Shown here piece by piece: positions 34,724 through 45,782 of a stretch of 64,000 bases of DNA (position 1 is its first letter; the number at the start of each line of letters is the position of its first letter). The notes beneath the pieces were generated by a model that worked only from the letters and a program-made list of their open reading frames with translations, ran no database searches and was not told where the DNA came from. Origin of the DNA: Fallopia convolvulus (taxonomy: Eukaryota > Streptophyta > Magnoliopsida > Caryophyllales > Polygonaceae); assembly GCA_964016875.1 (NCBI GenBank), contig OZ024733.1:3081484-3145483 (forward strand), given 5' to 3'. A program made the position numbers and the translations under genes.

Positions 34724-36138
34724 TGTTAGTTTTAGTGTATGTTGTTAGTTGAAGGTTAGATTCGGCTCTTGTAGACCCCAAAGGGTAGTCAAGACAGTTT
34801 GAGTAGACCCCGAAGGGTAATCTAGCGAGTAGACCCGAAGGTAATCTCGTTGGGTGTAGACCACAAGGGTAATCACCGCCGAATAGTTAGTTTATGTTAG
34901 AACAAAAGTAAAGACTTTAAGAATAAACAAAACGTGACTTGATAAAGGCAACGAGTCACTGGATGAGATCCAGTTTTCCTTCAACGTTTATTGCCCCTAT
35001 TAATGCCAAGGGTTCAACCACAATAACGTTGTGAGATAAAACGTTCCTATATAATGAACATGTGGCAAGCATGTATCATCATTGCATATATATGCACCTC
35101 GTTCTTCAATAAGTGTTTGTAATTTGATTTGGAAAACCTCAAAATACAACCTCGTGATTTTCTCCAAACTCACAAACTCTCGAACCCCCTTCAATAGAGG
35201 CGTCCACTCCTATTTATAGGCCAAGAGGGGTGGTGGTTATAGAAAGAGAAAAAGGTAGTTAATTAGTTGAGAAAATTAAGGAGGAAAACAGGGAAGTTTG
35301 TTGCAACCAACTTTTGTAACTTCTCTTAACAAACTTTTGAAATTTAAATCCATCCTTATCCAAAACTCAAGACAAGGCCCAAAATGGCCCAACATGCGTG
35401 CGACCCAACACCATGGGTAAAGCTAGCTTCGATCTAGCTTAGCTAGCCATCACTCCCGAAACATAAAATGCGTACAACATTTATAAGAAGCTTAGTGAAG
35501 CTACCGCGAAGCCAAAAGGTCAACGCTTTAGCTCAAACCGAGCTAAAACCCAAAACCAGCTCATAACTTGAGCTAGCTTAAACTAGGTGTTCCAAGCTTT
35601 GGTTAGCTCTCAAATTTTGCAAAATAGTCTTAGAGCTTCATTTCTCACTATATGAATCATAACATAACCAATCAACCATAAGAAATTAGCTAAACATGCA
35701 AGTCAACGCAAACAGCGCCCACGACGCGCCTATGGTTTGGCCGCATAGGCGCTTGCTTGCTTCCACGCAGCAGCGCACCAACGCCGATGCCTTAGCCCTC
35801 GGCGCACACTCGCTAGAGCGTCTCGGCGCACAACACTGACACTCGGTGATCGGCACACACGAGGTTCCAACCGCCCTCGTGCCATGGGCCAGCCACATGC
35901 CGAGACCCACATTGGCTTTACCAAGCAAAGCGCACCTACTTGCGCCCTTGCATCTAGGCCAATGCCGAACCACCATCGATTCCTCTATCTCTTTCAAACC
36001 CTTTGAAATACTTTAGGGCCGATCACTAGGCCGTGCCTCCCGCACACCCTATGCCTAAGCGATACCCTTAGTAATTCTCGCACTTATACATACATGACTC
36101 ACACCAAATGGATTGATGACTTTCACAAATCATCAACA
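34724..36138 (-). repeat. 3' LTR of the nested copia element
   Basis: A minus-strand TATA box (CCTATAAATAGG) lies at about 35210-35221. Upstream of it are AGCTAGC-rich text (35405-35445) and a GC-rich GGCGC block (35700-35990). The GC block carries a duplication of about 25 bp that is absent from the other LTR. Confidence 0.9.
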
Positions 36139-36153
36139 TTCCTCCCCCATTTA
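36139..36153 (-). promoter_or_regulatory. Polypurine tract of the nested copia element
   Basis: On the minus strand AAATGGGGGAGGAA abuts the 3' LTR. Confidence 0.85.
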
Positions 36154-36670
36154 TGCAACGTCATAAATATGAACTTTGATAAACAAACTCTATTTATAGA
36201 AATAAATGTCCTTGGACTTGAATTTATAACTTGTAACAATTACAATCATGCACTACAGAATCGTGGTGTTCCTAAGAATTGAACCACATCAACTTGTCTA
36301 AGTACACGTCGTAAGAATTACACATGAGTTTCTTAGCGTACATAGGCTGCACTTGACGCTTTTGAAAAGGCTCTTTCGTCCCATATCTTTTCACATATGG
36401 TTATAGACGATTCATCCTTGAACTCTCTTGGAAGAAGCCTTATACTTCCACATAAGCTTAGTTGAGTTTTCTAACTTGCACCTACAATTGCAATTTCCGA
36501 AAACTCATCAATGAAACTTCGTTTCAAAACTTCCTTTACATGTAGGCTAGAGCAAATACCTTGATGGGAATTTTGTATGCTCTCCAACTCTATGTCTTTG
36601 GCCTACCACATTGAATTCAACCCTACAACTTTCGGTAAGGGGGAATTGGGCGTCCAAACTATAGGGTCTC
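36154..36670 (-). other. 3' untranslated part of the nested copia element
   Basis: No coding sequence is supported between the RNase H end and the PPT. Confidence 0.55.
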
Positions 36671-38288
36671 TTAGGATTTTAACCCCATCCCTCGTGATGC
36701 CTTAAACACCAAATCTTTTGCCAAACTCTTGGTTAAGTGATCGACAAGGTTATTGTGTGTTCTCACAAAGACAACCGAGATGACTCCATGTATGATCAAT
36801 TCTCTAATGGAACTATGCCTCACACCTAGATGTCTTGACTTCCCATTATACACATGGCTATAGGCCTTTTCCAACATGCTTTGGCCACAAGGGTATCTCA
36901 CTCACGAGATTCCTAAGCCATTCCGCCTCCTTTTCGGCCGCGGAAAGAGCAACATACTCCGACTCCATAGTCGATGTTGTTATGCAAGATTGCTTCTTGG
37001 ATGCCCAAGATATTGCGCCACCACCCAATAAGAATACCTAACCACTTGTCGACGAGTGATCTTCCATATTGGTGATCCAACTTGCATCAGTATAACCTTC
37101 CAAAGTAGAAGGAGTACCCATGTATACAATACCATAAGTCATTGTTCCTTTCAAATAATGAAGCACTCTTTTAAGAGCGTTCCAACGACTTGCATTTGGT
37201 CGACTAGTATAGCGACTCAACTTGCCCACGACAAATGCTATGTCAAGGCGCGTACTCATCATTGAATACATCAAGCACCCTATCACTTGCGAATACTCAA
37301 GTTGAGAAAATGGTTCTCCTAGGTTAGGAAGGAGTTTCTCACTAGGATCCATAGGCGTGCTAACCGGCGTGGATTTATCACAATTAAATCGTTTCACCAC
37401 TTTCTCGATGTAATGGGATTGTGTTAGGGTCAAGCCCTTGCCATCCCTCTTTATCTTAATTCCTAAGATCACATCGGCCTCTCCAAGATCCTTCATGGAG
37501 AACTTAGAAGACAAGAATTCTTTTGTCTTGTCAACTATCATTTGGTTTGTACCAAATATAAGCATGTCATCAACATATAGACATATTATAACTCCCTGAC
37601 CGGAATTATCAAACTTACTATATACACACCTATCCGCTTGATTAATCTTGAAACCATAGGCCAAGATTACTTCATCAAACTTTTGATGCCATTGTTTTGG
37701 CACTTGCTTAAGTCCATAAAGAGATTTGATCAAACGACATACCTTATGTTCTTGTCCTTCCACTACAAAACCTTCGGGTTGCTTCATGTAAACCTCTTCA
37801 TCCAAGTCTCCATTGAGGAACGCCATCTTCACGTCCATTTGATGGATGACAAGACCATGAATGCTTGCTAAGGCAATCAAGAGTCTTATCGTGGTGATTC
37901 TTGCCACGGGGGCGTAGGTATCAAAATAATCGACACCTTCTCTTTGTCTAAAGCCTTGGATAACCAATCGAGCCTTAAACTTGTCAATGGACCCATCGGC
38001 CTTCATCTTCCTCTTGAAGATCCATTTACACCCAAATGGCTTGTAACCGGGTGGAAGGTCCGACAACTCCCAAGTGTTGTTTCCAACAATGGAGTCCATC
38101 TCATCTTGGATTGCTTCTTTACAAAATGAAACATCTTGAGAACTCGTAGCCTCCGTAAAAGTCTTAGGATCCTCATTCATATGAAAATATGAAATACTTT
38201 GATCCTCTATTTCTCTAGATCCTTCTACCAAGAACATCTCAAAAATTGGCTCATGGGACGTCGGTCCCATCACAAGTGCTTTGTGCAC
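36671..38288 (-). pseudogene. Copia reverse transcriptase and RNase H
   Basis: A frame of 416 codons (38288-37038) covers the copia RT (RVT_2): FGCKWIFKRK, ARLVIQGFRQREGVDY, HQMDVKMAFLNGDL with a catalytic Asp near residue 152, and CLYVDDMLIFG with the YVDD box near 238-241. RNase H begins (GYTDASW) and is cut by a TAG at 37038. Homology continues (GGGAISWASK, ESEYVALSAAEKEAEW) and, after a frame change, in 36901-36671 (NGKSRHLGVRHSS, VRTHNNLVDHLTKSL). RT is otherwise open and its catalytic motifs look intact. Upstream integrase sequence is in another frame. Confidence 0.92.
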
Positions 38289-38353
38289 TCACCGCCGCTT
38301 AGGCATTCGAGACCTCGGCGTCGACGCTACGGTGTCGCATGTGCCAAGCAACG

Positions 38354-39969
38354 CTACAGCCGCATCCTCGACATCACTAGTCGCGTTGGTGTCCTCGTCC
38401 TCGATCCCACAGCCTTGCGCTTGGGTGATCTTGATCCCTCAATCGGGTTCGACCCTTCGAGCATATGCGTCACGCCGGCGTCGTCATCGCTCGACGTCAA
38501 GGGCACGCCTTGCGACACCCCTAATGAAGTGCCTTGCGACGTGCCTTGTGGCGTGGCGGCACGAGACATGGATCGAGTAATTCTTGGTCCAAGTGCTGAT
38601 CTTGGTTCCTCCTCGGTATCCATTGGATCCGATGATGGATCGATTTCTTCTTGGTCTATTTCCCTAGGTCTTGGACTAGAAGAGAATCTAGTCTCATAAA
38701 ATATAGCATCACGTGATTCTATCACGGTATTAACCGAAATTGCATGATTAGGCTCTATCATAAAGAACCTATATGCCTTAGAGTTATGAGCATATCCAAT
38801 GAATATACACTCAACACCTTTGTCTCCCAATGTCTTACGCTTACGGTCCGTTAGTCTAACAACCGCACGGCAACCCCATATACGAAGATAATGAAGACTA
38901 GGTTTCCTTTTAAACCACAACTCGTAAGGTGATTGGTGATTTCTATAGCTAGGCACTCTATTCAAGATATAATTTACCGTAAGCATTGCTTCACCCCAAA
39001 CGATGGCACTGCATGCAAATCCCCCAAGTCCGAGTGGACTAGCCCCAGGACTCCTTCCTCTCTTTCAATTTCCTTGAAAGGAAACCTTGTTATTTTGGTT
39101 AGCAAGCAAGTTTTACACTTTTCACTTGTAGGTTCAAAGTTAGGAATAACTTGATCCTTTGCCATATCCACCATGCGTTTCATGTGGACATGCCCTAACC
39201 TCGCGTGCCATAGATCATAAACCGAATCATTTGACACCACCATGTAATCATGCACAATCTTATAACTATTGATTACATTAAGTAGGAACATATTGTTTTT
39301 ATAGTGGCCGAAGCCTACAAATATTCCAACCCTACTTATAACAAGACGATCGGCCTCGAAGACCAATCGATATCCTAACTTATTTAGTACACCGCCACTT
39401 ACAACATTCTTTCTAATGCTGGGTGCGTATAATACATTATGTAAAATAAGTTCCTTCCCACTTGTAAAGTTGAGAAGCACGTCTCCCTTCCCTAAGACTG
39501 GAGTTGTCGACTCGTTTCCCATGTAAAGAACTAAACCATCCTCTACATCCTTCATGTGCTTGAACCATCGTTTGTCCATGCACACGTGGGTGGTGGCACC
39601 CGAGTCAAGCCACCAATTTTGATTCTCATCCTTCAAGATAAGACATTCATCAATTGTAGATACACTAAATAATGAATCCTTTTTAGATAAACCAAAGTCC
39701 ATTGGAATACCTTGCTTGTGGCTTGCACCCGAGCCCGACGTAGACGCTGGCGCGCCCTTGTCCTTGTGAATGGTTTTGCTTCGACAATCCCATTTCATGT
39801 GACCAACCTTGCCACAATTCCAGCATGTCCCTTTAGCCTTTTCCTTGGAACCATGCTTCTCGCCTTTTCCCACCCTTGGACCGTTTGGACATCTTGGCGC
39901 CCTTGGTGCCTTTGCCCTTACGTTTAGCCGCCTCCATGGTATTAACCAAATGGGCGGACTTGTCCTCAT
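38354..39969 (-). pseudogene. Copia zinc knuckle, protease and deleted integrase
   Basis: The frame 39969-38974 has a CX2CX4HX4C knuckle (CWNCGKVGHMKWDC, residues 49-62), the protease site WWLDSGATTHVC (Asp near 122), and the GAG-pre-integrase zinc motif (LWHARLGHVH … CKTC). The integrase core starts at LVHSDLGDL near 39030 and then jumps, within about 40 bp, to the conserved WGEAMLTVNYILNRVP end. The core with the remaining D and E residues, normally about 140 residues, is therefore deleted. A frame change leads into 38986-38354: SPYELWFKRKPSLHYLRIWGC, the integrase C-terminus and a linker to RT. Integration in cis is impossible. Confidence 0.92.
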
Positions 39970-40651
39970 TTTTCTTCCCTTTGGCGTTCATTTTGAACTC
40001 CTCATCAATCCGAAGATGGGAGCCAAGTTGGACAAGATTCATGTCCTCCTTGGAATGCTTGAGAAGATGTTTTGCCTCTTTCCATGAAGGAGGCAACTTA
40101 TCCATTATGGAAGAGACGGCGAACTTCTCTTCCATATTAATCTCATGTTGGGTAAGTTGTCCCAATATGCGAACCAGTTCATCGTATTGGTCCATCACCG
40201 GTCTAGACTCCAACATCTTAAAGTTGTTGAAGTTAGATACTAGGAACTTTTTGGACGAAGCGTCTTCGGCCGGATATTTCCCTTCGAGTGTTTCCCACAA
40301 ACTACGAGCGGACTCATAATTTTGATACACATCAAAGAGGGAGTCGTCCATTCCATTTAGGATGTGCCTACGACATATATAGTCGTCGTTCTCCCATTTC
40401 CCAAAGCGCTTATGTTGGAGCGCAATGGCTTGCCTTTCATTGGCTTGTTCCTCGGTCTCATCCTCGACCGTTTCCGATATGGGGGGTGGTATCTCTGGGC
40501 ACGGCGTTTTTAGCACGTACACCACTTTCAAAGAAGTAAGCAAGAAATGCATCTTCTTTTACCATTGGCGGAAATCTTGCCCCTCAAACTTTTCCAGTTT
40601 CACAAACTTAGAGGCCATCTCCTTGATTGATGACTCACTCATTTTAGCCAT
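39833..40651 (-). pseudogene. Copia gag (UBN2 type)
   Basis: Gag starts at ATG 40651 (MAKMSESSIKEMASKF), meets an in-frame TAA at about 40559, and stays open from 40552 to 39833. The UBN2 domain includes LQHKRFGKWENDDYICRR, SARSLWETLEGKY and NFNNFKMLESRPVMDQYDEL. A lysine-rich end overlaps the next frame, which carries the zinc knuckle, so a frameshift lies near 39900. Confidence 0.9.
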
Positions 40652-40710
40652 TATCAATCACCTTGCAAGTCAAAACAACAAAACTAAAACAATAAATAAA
40701 TGTTGAAGAT
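40652..40710 (-). other. Leader between copia gag and 5' LTR, no canonical PBS
   Basis: The minus strand after the LTR reads ATCTTCAACATTTATTTATTG. It does not match the initiator-Met site TGGTATCAGAGC that is usual for copia elements. Confidence 0.55.
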
Positions 40711-42100
40711 TGTTAGTTTTAGTGTATGTTGTTAGTTGAAGGTTAGATTCGGCTCTTGTAGACACCGAAGGGTAGTCAAGACGGTTTGAGTAGACCCCGA
40801 AGGGTAATCTCGTGAGTAGACCCGAAGGTAATCTCGTTGGGTGTAGACCACAAGGGTAATCACCGCCGAGTAGTTAGTTTATGTTAGAACAAAAGTAAAG
40901 ACTTTAAGCATAAACAAAACGTGAATTGATAAAGGCAACGAGTCACTGGATGAGATCCAGTTTTCCTTCAACGTTTATTGCCCCTATTAATGCCAAGGGT
41001 TCAACCACAATAACGTTGTGAGATAAAATGTTCCTATACAATGAACATGTGGCAAACATGTATCATCATTGCATATATACGCACCTCGTTCTTCAATAAG
41101 TGTTTGTAATTTGATTTGGAAAACCTCAAAATACAATCTCGTGATTTTCTCCAAACTCACGAACTCTCGAACCCCCTTCAAGAGAGGCGTCCACTCCTAT
41201 TTATAGGCCAAGAGGGGTGGTGGTTATAGAAAGAGAAAAAGGTAGTTAATTAGTTGAGAAAATTAAGGAGGAAAACAGGGGAGTTTGTTGCAACCAACTT
41301 TTGTAGCTTCCCTTAACAAACTTTTGAAATTTAAATCCATCCTTATCCAAAACTCAAGACAAGGCCCAAAATGGCCCAACATGCGTGCGGCCCAACACCA
41401 TGGGTAAAGCTAGCTTCGAGCTAGCTTAGCTAGCCCTCACTCTCGAAAGGTAAAATGTGTACAACATTTATACGAATCTTAGTGAAGCTACCGCGAAGCC
41501 AAAAGGTCAACGTTTTAGCTCAAACCGAGCTAAAACCCAAAACCAGCTCATAACTCGAGCTAGCTTAAACTAGGTGTTCCAAGCTTTGGTTAGCTCTCAA
41601 ATTTTTCCACATAGTCTTAGAGCTTTACTTCTCACTATATGAATCATAACATAACCAATCAATCATAAGAAATTGGCTAAACATGCAAGTCAACGCAAAC
41701 AGCGCCCACGGGCGCCTATGGTTTGGCCGCATAGGCGCACACTTGCTTCCACGCAGCGGCCCACCAGCGCCGATGCCTTAGCCCTCGGCGCACAACGCCG
41801 ACGCTCAGTGCTCGGCACACACAAGGTTCCAACAACCCTCGTGCCATGGGCCAGCCACATGCCGAGACCCACATTGGCTTTACCGAGCAAAGCGCGCCTA
41901 CTTGCGCCCTTGCATCTAGGTCTATGCCGAACCACCATCGATTCCTCTATCTCTTTCAAATCCTTAGAAATACTTTAGGGCGGATCACTAGGTCGTGCCT
42001 CCCGCACACCCTATGCCTAAGCGATACCCTTAATAATTCTCACACTTATACATCCATGACTCACACCAAATGGATTGATGACTTTCACAAATCACCAACA
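40711..42100 (-). repeat. 5' LTR of the nested copia element
   Basis: Close copy of 34724-36138, beginning TGTTAGTTTTAGTGTATG and ending ACCAACA at 42100. Confidence 0.93.
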
Positions 42101-42105
42101 TAGGG

Positions 42106-42228
42106 CAACTCGAGAGAAGAGAAAGAAGAAGAGAGAGAGAGAGGTTTGAGTTTCGCTTTATCTTTGATTGTGAGTGTTCACCGGGTTAGGGTCGAGAGAG
42201 TACATTAGTGTTTCCTAGGGAGAGAGTC
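42106..42228 (+). repeat. Sirevirus-like 5' LTR, piece 2
   Basis: This 123-bp piece lies between two insertions. It starts right after TAGGG (42101-42105) and ends with GAGTC (42224-42228). It has a purine-rich GAGAGAAGAG stretch. Confidence 0.75.
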
Positions 42229-44923
42229 TGATGTCCACCTTTTTAATCGTGTTTTTAGGGTGTGTTTTAGTGTGTTTGAGTCTTTTTTTTTAGTTTTGTG
42301 TTTTGTTTTGAGTCGTTTATGTTGTTTTTCATATTATCTTAAGATATGGAGTCTACATAAGCTTTGGTGGTGTTTTGTAGGTTTTTAGAAGCTATTTGGA
42401 GCACTTTTGAGGAAAAGAGCAAAACCGAGAGAAAACACTTGATGAAGCACTCAAGAATGAAGAGAAGATGAGGATTAAGCACTCAAGTAAAGTCATTGAA
42501 GATCAAGTTTGAGCTTGTAAAGAGATATAGAAATTCGTTACAAGAACATAGGAAAAAGAATCGAGTCAAACGGAGTTGTAACGAATCCTCTACACAAGTT
42601 TTACTCAAAGTTGTTCGAAGTGCTGAACAGGATCGTTAACGAGGCACCCCGTGGCGCAACGAGATCCGAGTCGGCGCGAGATTAAAGGCTTCTATCTTGT
42701 TTCCTTTTATGTTATTAGATAGATAGAAGGAATATATCTTATTAGAAGTTATTATTTCCTTATAGATAGCTTTTTAAGATAGATTAGTTTCTCTATAAAT
42801 ACTCTTGTCTACCCTTTGTTTTTCTCTACACAAGACACAGTCAATTGCCTTGGAGGGCAAGGAAGGGGAGGAGAGAAGAGAGAGGAGGCACGTTAGAGAC
42901 GAGTTTTTGTGGGGAAGAACTATCGTTGTGGATTCGGTTGTAAGCTTTCTCTTTTATTTAATTCAGTTGTTCTTTAATTATGCTTTGTGAGTAGTCTTCC
43001 TCTCTAAGGTTGGGGTTAAACCCAATAATGGTTGTGCATGCTTGTTTGTGATCATGTCTTGATTGTTTTTAGTGCATGAATCTATTCTCTTGTTCTTAAT
43101 CCTTGAATCGAAAGTTGATAGGAAATTACTCATTCATAGTTGAAGCGAAAGCAGAAACCTTGAATCAGAATAGTCAATTTAGGGTTTTTGAAGCGAAAGC
43201 GGATCTATCCTAGTTGAAATAGAAGAGATTAGATAGTAAGTTTGTTGATTGAACGAAAGTTGATTGATTTACTTGCTTTAGTTAACGAAAGTTAGCGCCT
43301 TTATGTGATAAAAGCATGATCTTTATGTTGCATAGCGTTTGGCATGCATAATTGTTGTTGTGGTGATACCTTACCTTAGAATTCCACTTTCTCTTGATAC
43401 AAACCCTTATTTAATTGATTGCTTGCGTAACAAGTAAACAAAACTTAGCACTAACTTTCTCCCTGCGGACGAACCTGACTCTGCTATACACAGCAGGGTG
43501 ATGAGGTATTTTCAGTGGTCGTTAATACCTATCAAAGAAACCTTAGCTTAACCAACTCAGTAGAGCAGCAAGTAAGGGTCGATCCCACAGAGACTCGTGT
43601 ATTTATGCTTTTACTTATATGCCAATTAACCAAAAAGGGGGGTTTATTGATTGATTGAGTAACTAACTAATCTAATATGCAAAATAAATCTAAATATGAA
43701 TGCAAATATGATTTATGACAATATGAGAGAAATATGTTCAACTAGTTAAATCCATCATAGATATGCTTATTGATCATCGATTATCTTGATTCTCAATTCC
43801 CTTGAATAATCTATTGTGGATTATACTCCTACTAAGGATTATGATCCAAACTTCATAAATAGTTGAAAGAACTAACAGTCTAAACAACCCTAATCATTTA
43901 ACAACCTAAAACAACGTCTAGATTCAATTAAACGACAGCTTTACGAGTCAAGTTATCAATAGAAACAAACCCTTAGAGCAAACAGACATCTAAGTAATTT
44001 GTGGATTTATTCCCTTCTACAATTGAATAGCCCGAACGGGTCCAAACAATTATAGATGCTACTTTATCTAATCAACCCCGAACGGGCATTAATCAGATTA
44101 GTTATAAATTAACCTAGAAATTCTATTAGGTGATCAAGCTAACAAAACCCTAGAATAATTCTGATTCAATTAAGCACAGGGAATAAAACATATTCAAGTT
44201 GTTGAGAATCAATCAAACCTCACAATAATATTCAATCTATGATTTCAATAACTAGCCAAACACAAAGGAATTAACAATCCATAATTAAATTGAAATCAAA
44301 CTTACAAAGGTTCAAAGGTTCTTCCTTGAGAGAAAACCCTAGCCTCCTAAAAGTTGATCAAAGTATGAGAAAATTAAACTAACATAAGGTTTAAATATGT
44401 CTTCCAAATAACCCTCAAAAGATATATTAAACCATACACTCGGATATAATCTAGCCCAAATAACCCAAATATCAAAGCCCAAAACCAAGAGCTCGGCCCA
44501 AATGACGTCCGTGTAGAAATCCAGATTGCGCGGCCGCGCTTTATCTCCTCCCTGCACAATTCCCTTTCAGTTGGGATTACTCGGCCAGATTGCTCGGGTT
44601 CGATCCCGAGCTTTCTCCTTAGCTTGTTCTTGGCTTTCCTTCTTCTTCAATCTTCATCCTAGCGACTCCTAGCTTCCTTTAGCTCGTCCACCACCGGCAT
44701 GGTCAATCTATACTCGCCCCTCTGTTGCTCCTGAACCTAAAAACCTGCAAAACCGAGCAAACCAGCGCATAATACCCGACAACACAAAAACCTAAAAACT
44801 ACATAAAAACAAACCTAAAACTAACTAAAACATATATAAAACATGCATCTAAACTACTCCTATATGCAAGCTATCACGGGGTCTTGATATAAATTTATTT
44901 GTTGTCAAGAAACCCTTCCAACA
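42229..44923 (+). repeat. 5' LTR of the large Ty3 element, holding a solo LTR
   Basis: Its TATA box (CTCTATAAATAC) is near 42791. The palindrome TCGTTAACGA is at 42633-42642, about 150 bp upstream. The solo LTR 43499-44876 interrupts the U5 side. Confidence 0.9.
43499..44876 (-). mobile_element. Solo LTR of the Athila-like family (7271-17841)
   Basis: It begins TGATGAGGTATTTTC and ends GCAAGCTATCA, as do the LTRs of the Athila-like element, but it is more diverged from them. The left flank CAGGG and right flank CGGGG look like a 5-bp duplication with one change. The palindrome GCGCGGCCGCGC is at about 44528-44539. Confidence 0.9.
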
Positions 44924-44926
44924 AAT

Positions 44927-44944
44927 TGGCGCCGTTGCCGGGGA
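44927..44944 (+). promoter_or_regulatory. Primer-binding site of the large Ty3 element
   Basis: TGGCGCCGTTGCCGGGGA, 3 bases after the LTR, matches the classic Athila/Tat-type site. Confidence 0.92.
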
Positions 44945-45293
44945 GATTTCAATAGTGCCAAGTTTTGTCCTTTTTACGTTTTTCGGGACTCCGCCGAGTC
45001 GGTAACGAACCCCCCCCCCCCCCCCCCCCAGGGTCGGTACCGACCTTGCTGGGCAACCCAGTTTCTGTGCTTTTGTTTTTGTTTACTTTCTAGGTCATTG
45101 TAGAGGTCGGTACCGACCCTACCCAGGTCGGTACCGACTCTGTCAATAGGTAGTTGCTTCTTTCTTTTCAGTTTTTGTTTTACGGGATCGCTACAGGCTC
45201 GATACCGACCCTCTGGGCCTCGGTACCGACCCTCTCCGAGACCCTGTTTTACTTTTTGATTTCGTTTTTTGTTTTTGTTTTTGCTTTCAGTGT
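44945..45293 (+). other. 5' leader with GGTCGGTACCGACC words and a poly-C tract
   Basis: GGTCGGTACCGACC occurs at 45033-45046 and 45105-45118, with further near copies to about 45235. A run of 21 C lies at 45010-45030. No coding sequence is apparent. Confidence 0.8.
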
Positions 45294-45782
45294 GTGCCAG
45301 CTGAAGGACACCGAGTTGTCACTAATCCAGTAGTAGACCCTGAACCCGAGCGATCCTTCCACTGCCGATTAAGAGAACGCAAAACAATGGCTACACCTGA
45401 AGAGATGGAACAACGGATAGCTGAACTCCGCTTAGAGATAGAGGATATCCAAAGAGAAAGGGAAACCATAGCCGCTGACAATGCCCGTATACAAAAGTAG
45501 TTGGATGCTATTTCAAGAAACGCTAAGCAAGACATGCACCCAGAACTGAGGGTGCCGAAATCTGCTATAGTGCTCCCAAAAATTGAGAAACCAATCATTC
45601 TAGGCAGACCATTCTTAGCCACCGCAGGGGCACCTGTAGATGTCGGACAAGGACTTCTCACGTTCGACATTGGGGAAGAGAAGGTCGAATTTCACTTCAA
45701 TCCGGCTGTGAGAGAGGTTGCCAAGTACAGTACTAAAGAGCCTACCGACCCACCGTGGATTTGTAATAACTATGGTTTTTAA
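45294..45782 (+). pseudogene. Gag start fused to protease end, remnant
   Basis: The first part (45294-45500) has a coiled-coil-like stretch (EEMEQRIAELRLEIEDIQRE) and ends at a TAG. The second part (from 45501, same frame) resembles the end of a Ty3 aspartic protease (KPIILGRPFLATAGAPVDVG, LLTFDIGEEKVEF). The gag core and the protease active site are missing between them. The insertion at 45762 cuts the last codons. No functional protein is expected. Confidence 0.75.

Larger units (their letters stand above)
34724..42100 (-). mobile_element. Complete Ty1/copia retrotransposon, TSD TAGGG
   Basis: LTRs at 34724-36138 (1415 bp) and 40711-42100 (1390 bp) begin TGTTAGTTTTAG and end in CAACA. TAGGG occurs at 34719-34723 and 42101-42105. 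Minus-strand order is gag, zinc knuckle, protease, integrase, RT, RNase H, which is copia order, with a PPT at 36139. An internal deletion of the integrase core and several stops make it inactive. It sits in the LTR of the Sirevirus-like element. Confidence 0.93.

Noticed and set aside
35686..35997. Cysteine- and alanine-rich 103-codon frame in the copia LTR
   Set aside because: It arises from the GC-rich LTR block, is altered by an indel in the other LTR, and lacks homology.
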